The position numbers and the translations under genes are program-made. 64,000 nucleotides of DNA, taken from Paenibacillus contaminans. Its GTDB lineage: Bacteria; Bacillota; Bacilli; Paenibacillales; NBRC-103111. The DNA lies in assembly GCF_003285015.1 (NCBI RefSeq), contig NZ_QMFB01000004.1:186001-250000 (forward strand). The letters run 5' to 3'. Below are positions 51,749-60,342 of this stretch, in pieces. How positions within the stretch are numbered: position 1 is the first letter of the stretch; each line of letters begins with the position of its first letter. The notes beneath the pieces are model-generated. The model made no database searches and had not been told where the DNA came from. It saw only the letters and a list, made by a program, of their open reading frames with translations.

Positions 51749-52134
51749 CGTCTCCCGCCTTTCTGCGCAGTCCGTGGGCTGATCTCGCCGCATCCGTCAA
51801 CGCCTCGCATCTATCTATTAAAATATCTTTTAACGGTGTGTTACCTATTATTGTACTCACCGGCACGCTCTTGAAACAATGAGTCTAACGTCCGGTTATC
51901 GGGATGAAAACGCCCCATGTTCTGCCAAACGCAGCCCTCGGGCATCAAGACCTCGGAGCGCGAGGATATTGGCGAAGCGGTATGGCAGCTACGCCGGTCC
52001 GCCATTCCATCCTCTTTTCCCATCGCTTAAATTCCTTATCTTCATTCCATATTACATTACCACGGTGTTTCAAACGGTGATGATCTGCTTCAACGAATGT
52101 ATCTAGATCTGAGATGACGTAGATATACAGGCTG
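51749..52134. other. Intergenic region
   Basis: No gene recognised. The first 90 bases are the promoter side of the 50081 gene. Nothing else stands out. Confidence 0.4.
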
Positions 52135-52239
52135 GTGACAAAAACATCCCGTTCTAGTCAAATTGGTGGGGCTTTAATTGGAAGTATGCTGGCAGGCAAC
52201 GCTGGTGCTATTATTGGTTTCGCTCTGACCGGTCATTAA
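52135..52239 (+). pseudogene. Glycine-zipper peptide, probably a C-terminal gene remnant
   Basis: From a GTG at 52135: a 34-residue frame TKTSRSSQIGGALIGSMLAG followed by NAGAIIGFALTGH. The spaced glycines form a membrane-inserting glycine zipper, as at the C-terminus of many Bacillus proteins. No ribosome binding site precedes it, and the neighbouring frame upstream (DDVDIQAGDK) also looks coding. It is more likely the tail of a frameshifted gene than a free peptide. Confidence 0.4.
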
Positions 52240-52253
52240 TCAACCTCTATGAA

Positions 52254-52994
52254 TCATTGTGGCTTCTCCAAATCCGTCTCGTTCATAATCATCATAAACT
52301 CCGTATCCTCATCGCCGCTTTTGGAGGAGCCGCTGCGCGGAGGGGCATCTTCGGCGTAGACGGGAAGATACCCAACATACAGCATGGATGGGCGGAAATA
52401 GAACTGCGAGAATATATTGTCCATGAAATCGACGGCAGGCGCCTTGTTGAGCTTGTCGTCCTCTCGCATGATGCCTGCCCATTCCTCTGGAAACGGCATC
52501 GCTCCGTACGGATGCTCCGTTACGTTGACGAGCTCTTCCATTTGCACGCGCGGTACATAATAATTCACTCGGTCCGACATACCGGCATTTCGATCCCGAA
52601 TGAGGTAGAAGCGGAATTCCTTCACTTTCTCAAGAGGATTGTTATTCCATACCACATAACGGCCGGATGGATCCGATTGATCGGTGACTCTTACCTCCGG
52701 CCTTCCGCTCATGTCCACCCTGGTCACGCTCCACTTCCGCTTCTCCCATTTTAGGAATCCCATTCCGTGAATGCCTTGACTGGATATAAAAGGGACAAAA
52801 ACATGTTCTTCGGCCAGCCTAACCCTGTCGAGCAGGACTGCCGCGTCGGCTTCCGAGTCGTACTCGTTTAACGCCGCTGTGATTTCGTCCTCACTCGGAA
52901 GCGGTCCCGGCTTACCGTCATAGGTACGGAAGAAGACGATCACCGCAGCCGCGATTATAAGGATTAGGACTATCAACAGTCTTCTTCCTCTCAT
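52254..52994 (-). CDS. Membrane-anchored protein of unknown function
   Basis: 246 residues. N-terminal Arg-rich start and one transmembrane helix (LLIVLILIIAAAVIVFF, residues 6-22), then an exported ~220-residue domain (EDEITAALNEYDSEADAAVL..FVPFISSQGIHGMGFLKWEK). The ATG overlaps the stop of the upstream gene (ATGA) and its GGGAGG site lies inside that gene, so the two form one operon. Both may work at the outer face of the membrane. Family unknown. Confidence 0.8.
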   Translation of the reverse strand: MRGRRLLIVLILIIAAAVIVFFRTYDGKPGPLPSEDEITAALNEYDSEADAAVLLDRVRLAEEHVFVPFISSQGIHGMGFLKWEKRKWSVTRVDMSGRPEVRVTDQSDPSGRYVVWNNNPLEKVKEFRFYLIRDRNAGMSDRVNYYVPRVQMEELVNVTEHPYGAMPFPEEWAGIMREDDKLNKAPAVDFMDNIFSQFYFRPSMLYVGYLPVYAEDAPPRSGSSKSGDEDTEFMMIMNETDLEKPQ

Positions 52995-53713
52995 TCTTCT
53001 ACCTCCCTATTCAACATCGGCGTCTCAGAACGGTAGTAGTAATAACGATCCTTTGTAGCGAGCAATAATCCCTTTCCGTCCGCTTCCAAGTAAGCGGCGG
53101 CATGCAGACCGCTCCCCCAGCGAGCTTCTGCTCCGACCAGCGCATAAGGGAACCGTTCTTGCTGATAATGAGCGCCGTCCTCGCGTATCGATTCATAATG
53201 CCATTCCAGCGTACCCGACATATCGGCAGCCTTCACCTCTGCCAGCGAGCTCGCGAACAGCTCTTCTTCGAAGGTTGCCTCCCTCGCTGACGGATGAATG
53301 GAAACGAGCTTCGCTTCCTCCAGATTGGCCAAGTAAGTGGAAGGATCATTTCGGTCGTATAAGGAACCGTGTATGAATCCGGCAAGCAGAGCCGTCGCCA
53401 GAAACAAGTAGTTTGCCGCGAAGCCAATCCAAGCAAATTTGCGATAGTCCGGCCAGGACCGATTTCGTAGAAATAGATACAGAACCCAGAGGCCAAGCGG
53501 CAATAATGCGATATTCACGATTTGTCCGAACAAAGGGATTTTGAATGAAAACGAAAATAAGCCGGCGAGTGCCACCAGAAGCATCTTCCAGATAGGGAGC
53601 TTCGTCTCTTGCTTTCGGCGTTGGCGAATCAGCAGACCGATCACTGCGAGCCAACCAAGCAATCCCGCCGCCAGATCCACCACATTCCAGGAATAAAGCC
53701 AGTCAAATTGCAT
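52991..53713 (-). CDS. Polytopic membrane protein of unknown function
   Basis: 240 residues. Four hydrophobic helices in the first 110 residues (VVDLAAGLLGWLAVIGLLI; MLLVALAGLFSFSF; IVNIALLPLGLWVLYLFL; YLFLATALLAGFIHG), then a ~125-residue soluble domain (YLANLEEAKLVSIHPSAREA...). First gene of a two-gene operon with 52254. GAGGTGAT ribosome binding site. A GGCTCG/CGAGCC hairpin (53793-53809) lies in the leader. Family unknown. Confidence 0.8.
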   Translation of the reverse strand: MQFDWLYSWNVVDLAAGLLGWLAVIGLLIRQRRKQETKLPIWKMLLVALAGLFSFSFKIPLFGQIVNIALLPLGLWVLYLFLRNRSWPDYRKFAWIGFAANYLFLATALLAGFIHGSLYDRNDPSTYLANLEEAKLVSIHPSAREATFEEELFASSLAEVKAADMSGTLEWHYESIREDGAHYQQERFPYALVGAEARWGSGLHAAAYLEADGKGLLLATKDRYYYYRSETPMLNREVEE

Positions 53714-54122
53714 GCCATCACCTCGAGTTCTCTAGATGTTCTCGTAGAAAAAAGCAGCCTCCGTTCGGATAGCGAATCGAAGGGCTAGCCCCGGCTCGAA
53801 TACCGAGCCTCTCTATTCACTGTAACACACCTAATTTGGAAAGGTCATCCTTTTCATTCATGAAGGATGGGCTGACCGCTAGAGCAGAAGTCGCGTTCCG
53901 TTCGATTGCATCGCTTTGCAGGAGGATTTAAGGTCCTAACAGCAACTTATTGCGGCTAGTGTTGATTATTAGCTAAAAGAAAACCACCTTGATGAAAGGT
54001 GGTTAATTAAGCTATCGTTCTCCGTTAGTTTAACAGCTGCCGATCCGTCACAGTAAGGTATCATGCTCATATTATTTTGCTGGGGCGTCTTTCATTTCCA
54101 TAAATAAAACGCCTGACTGTTA
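53714..54122. repeat. Intergenic region with divergent hairpin repeat, copy I
   Basis: No gene. At 53982-54004 is a perfect stem AACCACCTT-gatga-AAGGTGGTT followed by GCTATCGTTCTCCGTTAG, a degenerate right box of the dispersed repeat. The left box is absent. Confidence 0.5.
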
Positions 54123-54131
54123 TGTTATAAT
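54123..54131 (+). promoter_or_regulatory. Extended -10 promoter element
   Basis: TGTTATAAT (TGn plus a perfect TATAAT) lies 47 bp upstream of the AraC-family gene start. No good -35 box, as is usual for extended -10 promoters. Confidence 0.55.
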
Positions 54132-54177
54132 ATTCGTAATAATCCCCCTAAACTGTTTTATCCTGGAGAGATTCCTG

Positions 54178-54981
54178 ATGCAATCGAAACTCGGCAAACC
54201 CGTCGGACTGTTAAATGTAAATAAGGAAAACCCCAAATTTTCAGTTTCTCTTCACTCGCCCTCCGCCGATGTAGCCCATTTTATCGAACATTACTGGGTC
54301 GTCCGCTGGGATCTTCGAGGGCAAGAACCGCATCTTCAGGAAAACTTGCCTCATCCCTCCGTTCATCTTGTTTTTGAAAAAAACAACTCCCGGATTGTAG
54401 GAGTTATGAAGGGGAGATTTTCCGTTCTTCTCCGGGAACAAGGTACAGTCTTCGGCGTCAAATTCCGACCCGGGGCCTATTATCCTTTTCTGAAGAATCC
54501 CGTTTCAGAAATAACAAACCGTATGGTACCGTTCCGGGAAGCCTTCGGAATAAGCAGTCAGGCATTGGAACAACAGCTTTTTGCTCAGGAAACAGTGGAA
54601 CAGATGATTCCTCTTGTAGAATTTTTTATTCGGGAATGGCTACCTGAACCCGATATTCATGTCGATTATATCCATACGATCATCCAATGTGTCATTTCCG
54701 ATAGAAGCATCGTCAAAGTTGACGATATTGTAAACCGCTTCTCCATTCCAATGAGACAGCTTCAACTGTTATTCCGTCAGTATGTGGGGATCAGCCCCAA
54801 ATGGATTATTCAACGCTACCGACTTCATGAAGCGGTAGAAAAAATGACCAACAGGAAAATTCCCAATTGGTCAAAACTTGCTCTGGATCTTGGCTATTAC
54901 GATCAAGCCCATTTCATTAAAGATTTCAAATCCATCGTTGGAAAATCTCCAGAAGAATACACCAAGTTACTGGGTGAATAA
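54178..54981 (+). CDS. AraC-family transcriptional regulator, cytoplasmic
   Basis: 267 residues from ATG 54178 with GGAGAG upstream. The N-terminal ~150 residues (HSPSADVAHFIEHYWVVRWD..LPHPSVHLVFEKNN..VFGVKFRPGAYYPFL) match the DUF6597-type domain found in a soluble AraC subgroup. The C-terminal ~100 residues carry the two HTH motifs (VDDIVNRFSIPMRQLQLLFR and WSKLALDLGYYDQAHFIKDF). It faces a VOC-domain gene with convergent orientation. Effector unknown. Confidence 0.88.
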   Translation: MQSKLGKPVGLLNVNKENPKFSVSLHSPSADVAHFIEHYWVVRWDLRGQEPHLQENLPHPSVHLVFEKNNSRIVGVMKGRFSVLLREQGTVFGVKFRPGAYYPFLKNPVSEITNRMVPFREAFGISSQALEQQLFAQETVEQMIPLVEFFIREWLPEPDIHVDYIHTIIQCVISDRSIVKVDDIVNRFSIPMRQLQLLFRQYVGISPKWIIQRYRLHEAVEKMTNRKIPNWSKLALDLGYYDQAHFIKDFKSIVGKSPEEYTKLLGE

Positions 54982-54997
54982 ATCCTCGTAAGCTCCA

Positions 54998-55387
54998 TTA
55001 AAGCGGATGTTTGTATAGCTCAATCACATTGCCATCGGGATCCTTTAAATGTACGACTCTGGCATTCCATTCCTTTCGATCATGAGGCTCGTTAAGAAAT
55101 AATACCCCTTTATGTTTCAAACCGACGTAAGCCTCATCGACTTGATCCACCGCAAAACTGAGTAGAAATTTCGATTGCGACTCCACGTCGTTTGACAGAT
55201 TTTTTTCGCCAATCACTTCGGATATTTGATGACGGGAAAAGATTTCGATTTTGGTTTCGCCGGTATTAAACGATGCGAACTGCATCCCCTCAGCGTACGT
55301 TCCTAAAGGAAATTCCATCACGTCTCTATAAAACACAACACACTTATGAAAATCATTGGTCATCAATCGGATTTGCGTTAGTTTCAT
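54998..55387 (-). CDS. VOC-superfamily (glyoxalase/bleomycin-resistance-like) protein
   Basis: 129 residues containing two beta-alpha-beta-beta-beta modules, with the typical ends TQIRLMTNDFHKCVVFYRDV and VVHLKDPDGNVIELYKH. The C-terminal Glu (VIEL) is a usual metal ligand. Such proteins are metal-dependent lyases, isomerases, dioxygenases or ligand sequesterers; the activity cannot be told here. AGAGGTAG site upstream; convergent with the AraC gene, 16 bp between stops. Confidence 0.85.
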   Translation of the reverse strand: MKLTQIRLMTNDFHKCVVFYRDVMEFPLGTYAEGMQFASFNTGETKIEIFSRHQISEVIGEKNLSNDVESQSKFLLSFAVDQVDEAYVGLKHKGVLFLNEPHDRKEWNARVVHLKDPDGNVIELYKHPL

Positions 55388-55525
55388 TGTTTCACTACCT
55401 CTCTCTACAGAATGGAATTACACAGATGGTACAAGGTTTTCCTACGCCCAATGTAACAAAATCACAAAATCCTGTATTGTAAAAACACGAAAACGTTAGT
55501 TGAACGACATAACTAACTATTCTAT

Positions 55526-55786
55526 TCAATCTGCTTCATCAATCTCATATTCTCCATCGAGAATACGGTCTATAAATACACTTGGGGACTTATTGAATTT
55601 TTTCCAATCTGCATCATGAAGTATAATTAAATTCTGGTGTTCAACTTCTTTAATCACTTTTGTTCTCTCTTCACCCCTCCTATTTTTCATCAAGGAGGTC
55701 AGATGAAATCCGCTGCGGTAAAAATGACCATTTGTTTCAGAATTAATTGAAAAAAAATTGAACACTGAATGATTCACTAAATGCAT
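55526..55786 (-). CDS. Small hypothetical protein, possibly truncated
   Basis: An 86-residue frame without a good ribosome binding site at its ATG. The C-terminal 45 residues look like a real protein end (VEHQNLIILHDADWKKFNKS, then PSVFIDRILDGEYEIDEAD). The N-terminal half is less convincing, so this may be the tail of a broken gene. An AGGAGG inside the frame at ~55676 has no well-spaced start. Family unknown. Confidence 0.4.
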   Translation of the reverse strand: MHLVNHSVFNFFSINSETNGHFYRSGFHLTSLMKNRRGEERTKVIKEVEHQNLIILHDADWKKFNKSPSVFIDRILDGEYEIDEAD

Positions 55787-55833
55787 AAATATACAATAAT
55801 CATTTGGGCTAACTGCAGATTCCCGATAAAGGT

Positions 55834-57420
55834 TTATTGATCAATATTGATTGACGAGTTTTCTCCATTCCAACTTACCTTTTTTCCAATCGACTCACCA
55901 ATAAATCGAAGTGGAACATATGTTGAATCATCATTTATCAAAGGGGCAACGTCTAGTTTTTGTGGTTGACCGTTTACATAAGCTGTCATTTCACCAATGA
56001 TCAATTGAATAGTCAACCCTTCTTTTGAGCCGGTTACCGTTTTTGAAATTTGATCCCATTCAACTTTTAGACCAAAAGATTCGAATAAGGATCTAAAAGG
56101 GACAAGTACGGTTCCTTCGACATTAATGGGATCGGATGTGACTGGAAGGCTAATATTATCTTTATAGACTTGAATTTGTTTTTTGCCAAAACTAACAAGA
56201 CCGATATCATGATTTGTAGAATAAATATTCCCGTTTGCCCCAATTAAAACATTTGTTATTTTAGACCAAAACCCATTTCTTAAAAATACAAAGATTTCCT
56301 CCCCAGAGCTATTTAAAGCAATAATATTACCTGCATCCGTTGAGAAGTAGACATTTCCTGCTTTATCTGTAACCGGCTCTCTGAAGAAACCAAGACCATT
56401 TTTCTCTGAATCTCTGAGCTTATACTCCCAAATTTTTGCGCCGCTGCTGGTAATTTTTCGAAATCCCTCCCAATTGATAAAGTAATATCCACCTTCTCCA
56501 TCGAAAGGAACACCTGCCGACTTTACATCCATTAAATCAATATTTTTCGACAAATCAACGATGCTGCCGTTTTGACCATTCAAAGCATGTAGTCCGTTTT
56601 CAATTAATATATACAATAGACCTTGATCGGAGAAATATGGATGAAAGCCTAAGTGCTTAGTAACAAAAGGTAATGGCTTCGTCCGCCATCGTTCTATACC
56701 TGTAGAATCAATTGAGATTACCTCGCCAAATGCGGAGTCTACATAAATATTGCTGTGCGAATCCAAGTAGATACTTACACTATGAGAAGTGTGCGAAATG
56801 TCATTCGGTTTAGAACTTGTTATCGATTTATTGACCCAATTTACATCTCCATTGGAATTTCGAGAAACTAATCCTTCATTTGAAAAGTAAATCAAATTCC
56901 CACGCGCGTCACCGGCAAACTGGCTGTCAAAATCACTATAAATATCACTGGACTGAAGCTTCCACTTTACCTTTCCTTCGGGCGTTAATGCATAAATCGA
57001 TGATAGCCCATTTTCTGTATAATGATCAGAGCTGTGAGCATAGATTGTCCCGTCTTGTCCCACTACCAAATAAATAACGGAATTTTTTATTCCCATGTCC
57101 AAATGAATATTCCATTTTTCTTTACCATTAGGAAAAACTGCGCGCACAACATTTTTTGAATCTGATGTATATAGTATTCCTGTTGCATCCTGTACAAGTC
57201 CAAACATGAGGGGATTATCGATTTTCCATTTAACCTCATAGTTCTCTGGGTTAAGAATTTTCGGTTGCGGTCGCTTCGGAGGAGTCTCCGTAAATGTCCA
57301 ATCTAATTCAAATCCCATGTCTTCGGGTAAGTAGGTAGAGGATTGGGCAAAAGCAAGATTTGAGATTCTTAAGAAACTACTCAGAACCAAAATGCTTATT
57401 AGGATTTTACAAATTTTCAT
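55834..57420 (-). CDS. Secreted PQQ-like beta-propeller protein with copper-amine-oxidase-like C-terminal domain
   Basis: 528 residues with a signal peptide (ILISILVLSSFLRISNLAFA). Residues ~60-410 form blades resembling PQQ/BamB-type repeats (TGILYTSDSKNVVRAVFPNG; GTIYAHSSD; GNVYFSTDAGNIIALNSSGE). Residues ~415-528 are a copper amine oxidase N-terminal-like (stalk) domain (VTSDPINVEGTVLVPFRSLF; FGLKVEWDQISKTVTGSKEG; STYVPLRFIGESIGKKVSWN). In Paenibacillus this domain is a common non-enzymatic module of exported proteins. It is 69 bp downstream of a gene with the same C-terminal module. GGGAGAGG site. Confidence 0.88.
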   Translation of the reverse strand: MKICKILISILVLSSFLRISNLAFAQSSTYLPEDMGFELDWTFTETPPKRPQPKILNPENYEVKWKIDNPLMFGLVQDATGILYTSDSKNVVRAVFPNGKEKWNIHLDMGIKNSVIYLVVGQDGTIYAHSSDHYTENGLSSIYALTPEGKVKWKLQSSDIYSDFDSQFAGDARGNLIYFSNEGLVSRNSNGDVNWVNKSITSSKPNDISHTSHSVSIYLDSHSNIYVDSAFGEVISIDSTGIERWRTKPLPFVTKHLGFHPYFSDQGLLYILIENGLHALNGQNGSIVDLSKNIDLMDVKSAGVPFDGEGGYYFINWEGFRKITSSGAKIWEYKLRDSEKNGLGFFREPVTDKAGNVYFSTDAGNIIALNSSGEEIFVFLRNGFWSKITNVLIGANGNIYSTNHDIGLVSFGKKQIQVYKDNISLPVTSDPINVEGTVLVPFRSLFESFGLKVEWDQISKTVTGSKEGLTIQLIIGEMTAYVNGQPQKLDVAPLINDDSTYVPLRFIGESIGKKVSWNGENSSINIDQ

Positions 57421-57489
57421 GTGTGAATGGTTCCTCTCCCTTTACTATTTATATAGATGTGATATTCCAGAATGTATATTTGTTGCAAA

Positions 57490-58572
57490 TTATCCTTTTG
57501 ATTTGATATTGATTATTGAGTTTACTTCATCCCATTCCACTGTCGTCCCCAAAATTTCGGTTATGAACCTCAGTGGTACCATAGTTGTATTTTGGTACAA
57601 CTGCGGCTTTACTTCAAAATACAAATCTCTATCGTTCACTGTTACTTTTCTAGAGCCGATTGTAAATCTCACTTTAGTGGTACCACTGTCCGCAGTTATA
57701 GTACTTGTTTTTTCATCCCATCCCACACTAACACCAAGTAGTTCGAAAATCTTCCTCATCGGAACCATCGTCCGATCGTATGAAAGTATAGGTGCTACAT
57801 CGAAATTTGGGTTTTCTCCGTTTACTTTAATGATACTTTTGGAGATATAATCGGGCGGGATATCGATTTCTACTCCGCGAGCTTTTAAACGCTCAAGTAC
57901 TACCTCCCCGTGAGCATCCATAGGCAGGTTTTTTACATATAAAGTATTTAAGCTTGTGATTTTTTCTAATGGTGTTAAATCAGAGACCTCCGTATCACTA
58001 ATATTCAATGAATTAATAGGTTGATTTTCTAACGGAGTCAGGTCAGTTATTGAGGTATTCGCCAGGTTGAGTTTATGAATGTTTTGAACTTGACTTAACA
58101 CTGAAATATCTTTTAAATATGGATTGCTTTCCAAAGATAAGCTGCCAAGCCTTAGTCCCCTGAGTGCGCTAATATCAACAATATTATTAAAATCTAGTCC
58201 AAGACTTCTAAGTTTTTTGAGATTAGAAATAGGAGTAATATCTGTTATTTCGTTATGATTTAGACTTAGAAACCATAAATTATTCAGGTTACGCAAAGGT
58301 GTGAGATCGGAAACTTCGTTATACTGAATCAAAAACTGACTTAGATTACTTGCATTCTCCAGGCCGTTCAGAGATTTAATATCATAGTCTTTATAAATTA
58401 ATAGATAATTTAAGTCAGTCAAATTTTGTACGGTTAGTTCTGACACCTCTAATTTATTTTTAATGGCCGATTCTAAGTTGGCATCTTCAATTAGCGAATC
58501 CTTAGCCATTGTAAACGAGGGCAGTATTAAACAAGCGGTAATGATTAACGAAACAGTTGTTTTTAATTTCAC
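57490..58572 (-). CDS. Secreted leucine-rich-repeat protein with copper-amine-oxidase-like C-terminal domain
   Basis: 360 residues from GTG 58572 (GGGGGG site); an upstream ATG lacks one. Signal peptide (TVSLIITACLILPSFTMAKD). About eight 22-residue internalin-type leucine-rich repeats (~60-235: DITPISNLKKLRSLGLDFNN; DLTPLENQPINSLNISDTEV). The C-terminal ~110 residues are the copper amine oxidase-like stalk domain (SYDRTMVPMRKIFELLGVSV; NTTMVPLRFITEILGTTVEW). Leucine-rich repeats suggest protein or glycan binding at the cell surface. Probably in one operon with the propeller protein downstream. Confidence 0.88.
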   Translation of the reverse strand: MKLKTTVSLIITACLILPSFTMAKDSLIEDANLESAIKNKLEVSELTVQNLTDLNYLLIYKDYDIKSLNGLENASNLSQFLIQYNEVSDLTPLRNLNNLWFLSLNHNEITDITPISNLKKLRSLGLDFNNIVDISALRGLRLGSLSLESNPYLKDISVLSQVQNIHKLNLANTSITDLTPLENQPINSLNISDTEVSDLTPLEKITSLNTLYVKNLPMDAHGEVVLERLKARGVEIDIPPDYISKSIIKVNGENPNFDVAPILSYDRTMVPMRKIFELLGVSVGWDEKTSTITADSGTTKVRFTIGSRKVTVNDRDLYFEVKPQLYQNTTMVPLRFITEILGTTVEWDEVNSIINIKSKG

Positions 58573-58794
58573 GTTTTCGCCCCCCATAAGTGTGCATAAC
58601 GGCTTTTTCAATATTAATTGGACCATTGTAAATCTTTCTATGAATTTTGAATTGAATGCAGTATATAATTATTCGCTTAACATTTCCAATCCCCTTTTTA
58701 GGAAGCGTCTTCCTTTAAATCCCGAAGATAGGAAATAGAAAAGAGAAAGAAAAACGGCTCAAAACCGAAATCAGTACTTGACTGACCCGGATGG

Positions 58795-58866
58795 TTATTG
58801 AGCGCCGCCTGTGTAAAGAGATGAACCCCTGTGGGCTAGCCGCTGGATGTGAATTTTCATATTCAT
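58795..58866 (-). CDS. Possible 23-residue basic peptide
   Basis: MNMKIHIQRLAHRGSSLYTG-GAQ behind an excellent GAGGAGAGAT ribosome binding site. A weak CGG/CCG hairpin with T5 follows at about 58745-58760. Could be a leader or small peptide upstream of the LRR gene, or a truncated 5' end. The rest of 58573-59075 holds a purine-only tract and promoter sequence of the next gene, nothing else recognised. Confidence 0.35.
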   Translation of the reverse strand: MNMKIHIQRLAHRGSSLYTGGAQ

Positions 58867-58916
58867 TTGGGCTATCTCTCCTCGCATTTAGCGCGTCTGT
58901 CCTGGAATCAAGCACT

Positions 58917-58953
58917 AAAAAAAGAAAAAGAAAAAGAAAAGAAAAAAAGAGTT
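58917..58953 (+). repeat. Purine-only low-complexity tract
   Basis: About 37 bases of A with regularly spaced G (units of AAAAAG). Such tracts are intrinsically bent or unwound and are prone to replication slippage. Confidence 0.7.
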
Positions 58954-59075
58954 AAAATCTTGAAATGCTGCTTTTACTTGAGTTTTCATTTATTCTCTCC
59001 TTAGAATAAATTTTCGATTGCAACCTTCCAGATGATTCCATCGTATTAGATACAAATGAAATCGAGGTGATCTAA

Positions 59076-59270
59076 ATGATAATTTCATTATTTGGAGTTC
59101 TTTTCTTCCTATTATTTTTCTTTGTACTTCATATCGCTCTTTGCGTTTGGGGATACCGCGATAGTATTAGAAGAGGGAAAAGCAGCGAATTTGCAATTAT
59201 CGTTTTGGTTGGATTGTTGTTTTTCCCAATCGTCGGACTCATTGTTTATTTGATAATTCGAAACGATTAG
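59076..59270 (+). CDS. Small membrane protein, PLDc_N-like
   Basis: 64 residues with two transmembrane helices (about 4-24 and 41-60) joined by CVWGYRDSIRRGKSSEFAII. The W-YRDA-RRG pattern between two helices recalls the phospholipase D N-terminal (PLDc_N) membrane module, which in Bacillota also occurs alone. AGGTGAT site. A terminator overlaps the stop codon. Confidence 0.75.
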   Translation: MIISLFGVLFFLLFFFVLHIALCVWGYRDSIRRGKSSEFAIIVLVGLLFFPIVGLIVYLIIRND

Positions 59271-59295
59271 GCTGATTACTTGGCAGCCTTTTTTT
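59269..59295 (+). terminator. Rho-independent terminator
   Basis: AGGCTG-attacttgg-CAGCCT followed by T7, overlapping the stop codon of the small membrane protein gene. Confidence 0.75.
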
Positions 59296-59648
59296 CTTTG
59301 TTCTCCTACCGTTTCTTGACCGTATACTCCTCGATTGTGATCCAGGCACCGAATTTCTTACAGTAGTCATCACGACGAGTGGCGGGAATTCCGGAAAGCT
59401 GGCGCCGAAAATCTTCAGAAAATAGAAATGTGTGGCGTCAAAATTAGTGAGAAAATAGCTGCGGAAAACCTTGATTTATCAAGGGCCATTTTCAGAGTTA
59501 GTGAGAACGACATTCCCCCGAACGGTGTTGTATTAGCCTGATTTTCACTATTGATGAGAATATCCTCCAAAGCCAAAATGTATATTTATTCACGAGATGA
59601 ATAATCATAAATACTCCCTTCTAAGCACCTCTTCCGTTTAAAACAAAC
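59296..59648. other. Accessory spacer with overlapping gene-like frames on both strands
   Basis: Minus strand 59306-59437: a 43-codon frame without a start reading FLFSEDFRRQLSGIPATRRD, then DYCKKFGAWITIEEYTVKKR. Plus strand: a frame from ATG 59428 to TGA 59541 (37 residues: MCGVKISEKIAAENLDLSRA, then IFRVSENDIPPNGVVLA) whose open frame extends upstream without a start. Both look protein-like; at most one is real. Neither has a ribosome binding site, so gene relics are the likeliest explanation. Confidence 0.3.
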
Positions 59649-59649
59649 A

Positions 59650-59690
59650 AAAAAAATGCTTACCATTGGAAAACCAACGGTAAACATTTT
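59650..59690. terminator. Terminator-like hairpin
   Basis: AAAATGCTTACCATTGG-aaaa-CCAACGGTAAACATTTT, A-rich on one side and T-rich on the other, so able to work in both directions. No intact gene ends close to it. Nothing is recognised from 59691 to 59917. Confidence 0.55.
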
Positions 59691-59917
59691 ATTACAAATC
59701 CATATTAGATCCGGCCAGAAAACAAGGCTAGTATAAAATCCCATTGATTAAATTAGAAGTTAGAAAAAATCTATAATTCTTTAAAACCTCGAACTTGAGT
59801 CCAAATCCAAAGAGGACGATTACAACAACCATAACTCTCAACCATCCGAGTAATAAATCGAAGAATTGAGCCGTTTTCCAAATAACTAGAATTACTGATC
59901 GCAATCTTGAGAGAAAA

Positions 59918-60103
59918 TTAGCTAATCACAACAAGCTTATATCCTAATCCATCAAACCTTTCAAATATTAGCATCGAATGAAAAAGGGCTGTTCTTGTTG
60001 TCAAAAGCCGTATAAGCTCACCATCATCAATTAAATGCCGTATTAGAATCGAATAGCCAGAGGCTCTTGCTCCAAACGCACCGAATCCGCCCGCAAGAGG
60101 CAT
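59918..60103 (-). CDS. Small protein of unknown function
   Basis: 61 residues starting MPLAGGFGAFGARASGYSIL behind a strong AAAGGAG at correct spacing, which is the main reason to accept it. The Gly/Ala/Phe-rich N-terminus is followed by a mixed domain (IRHLIDDGELIRLLTTRTAL, FHSMLIFERFDGLGYKLVVI). Directly upstream another frame without a start ends in GSIKEGCGCCGHL (stop about 60149), perhaps part of the same small-gene locus. Family unknown. Confidence 0.5.
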   Translation of the reverse strand: MPLAGGFGAFGARASGYSILIRHLIDDGELIRLLTTRTALFHSMLIFERFDGLGYKLVVIS

Positions 60104-60272
60104 AAATTTTCTCCTTTCGATATTCGATGGGATAGAACAGCGATAAAATTAAAGATGACCGCAGCAACCGCAGCCTTCCTTAATTGATCCAGCTAAAGAA
60201 GCTAAGATTGAAAATATATTAGTCGTACAGTTATGGTAGCGGTATGACGCGAACCGGAATAGCTTTAATCGC

Positions 60273-60313
60273 AAAAACCGCCTAAAGGCTGCGTCAGCCG
60301 ATTCAGACGGTTT
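60273..60313 (-). terminator. Terminator of the MarR-adjacent operon
   Basis: On the minus strand AACCGTCT...AGGCGGTT with an inner GGCTG-acg-CAGCC and T5 after it, 30 bp beyond the NmrA-like gene stop. The remaining 60104-60272 shows no intact gene. Confidence 0.75.
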
Positions 60314-60342
60314 GGTTTGGAGAACGCACTATTTACAGATGC

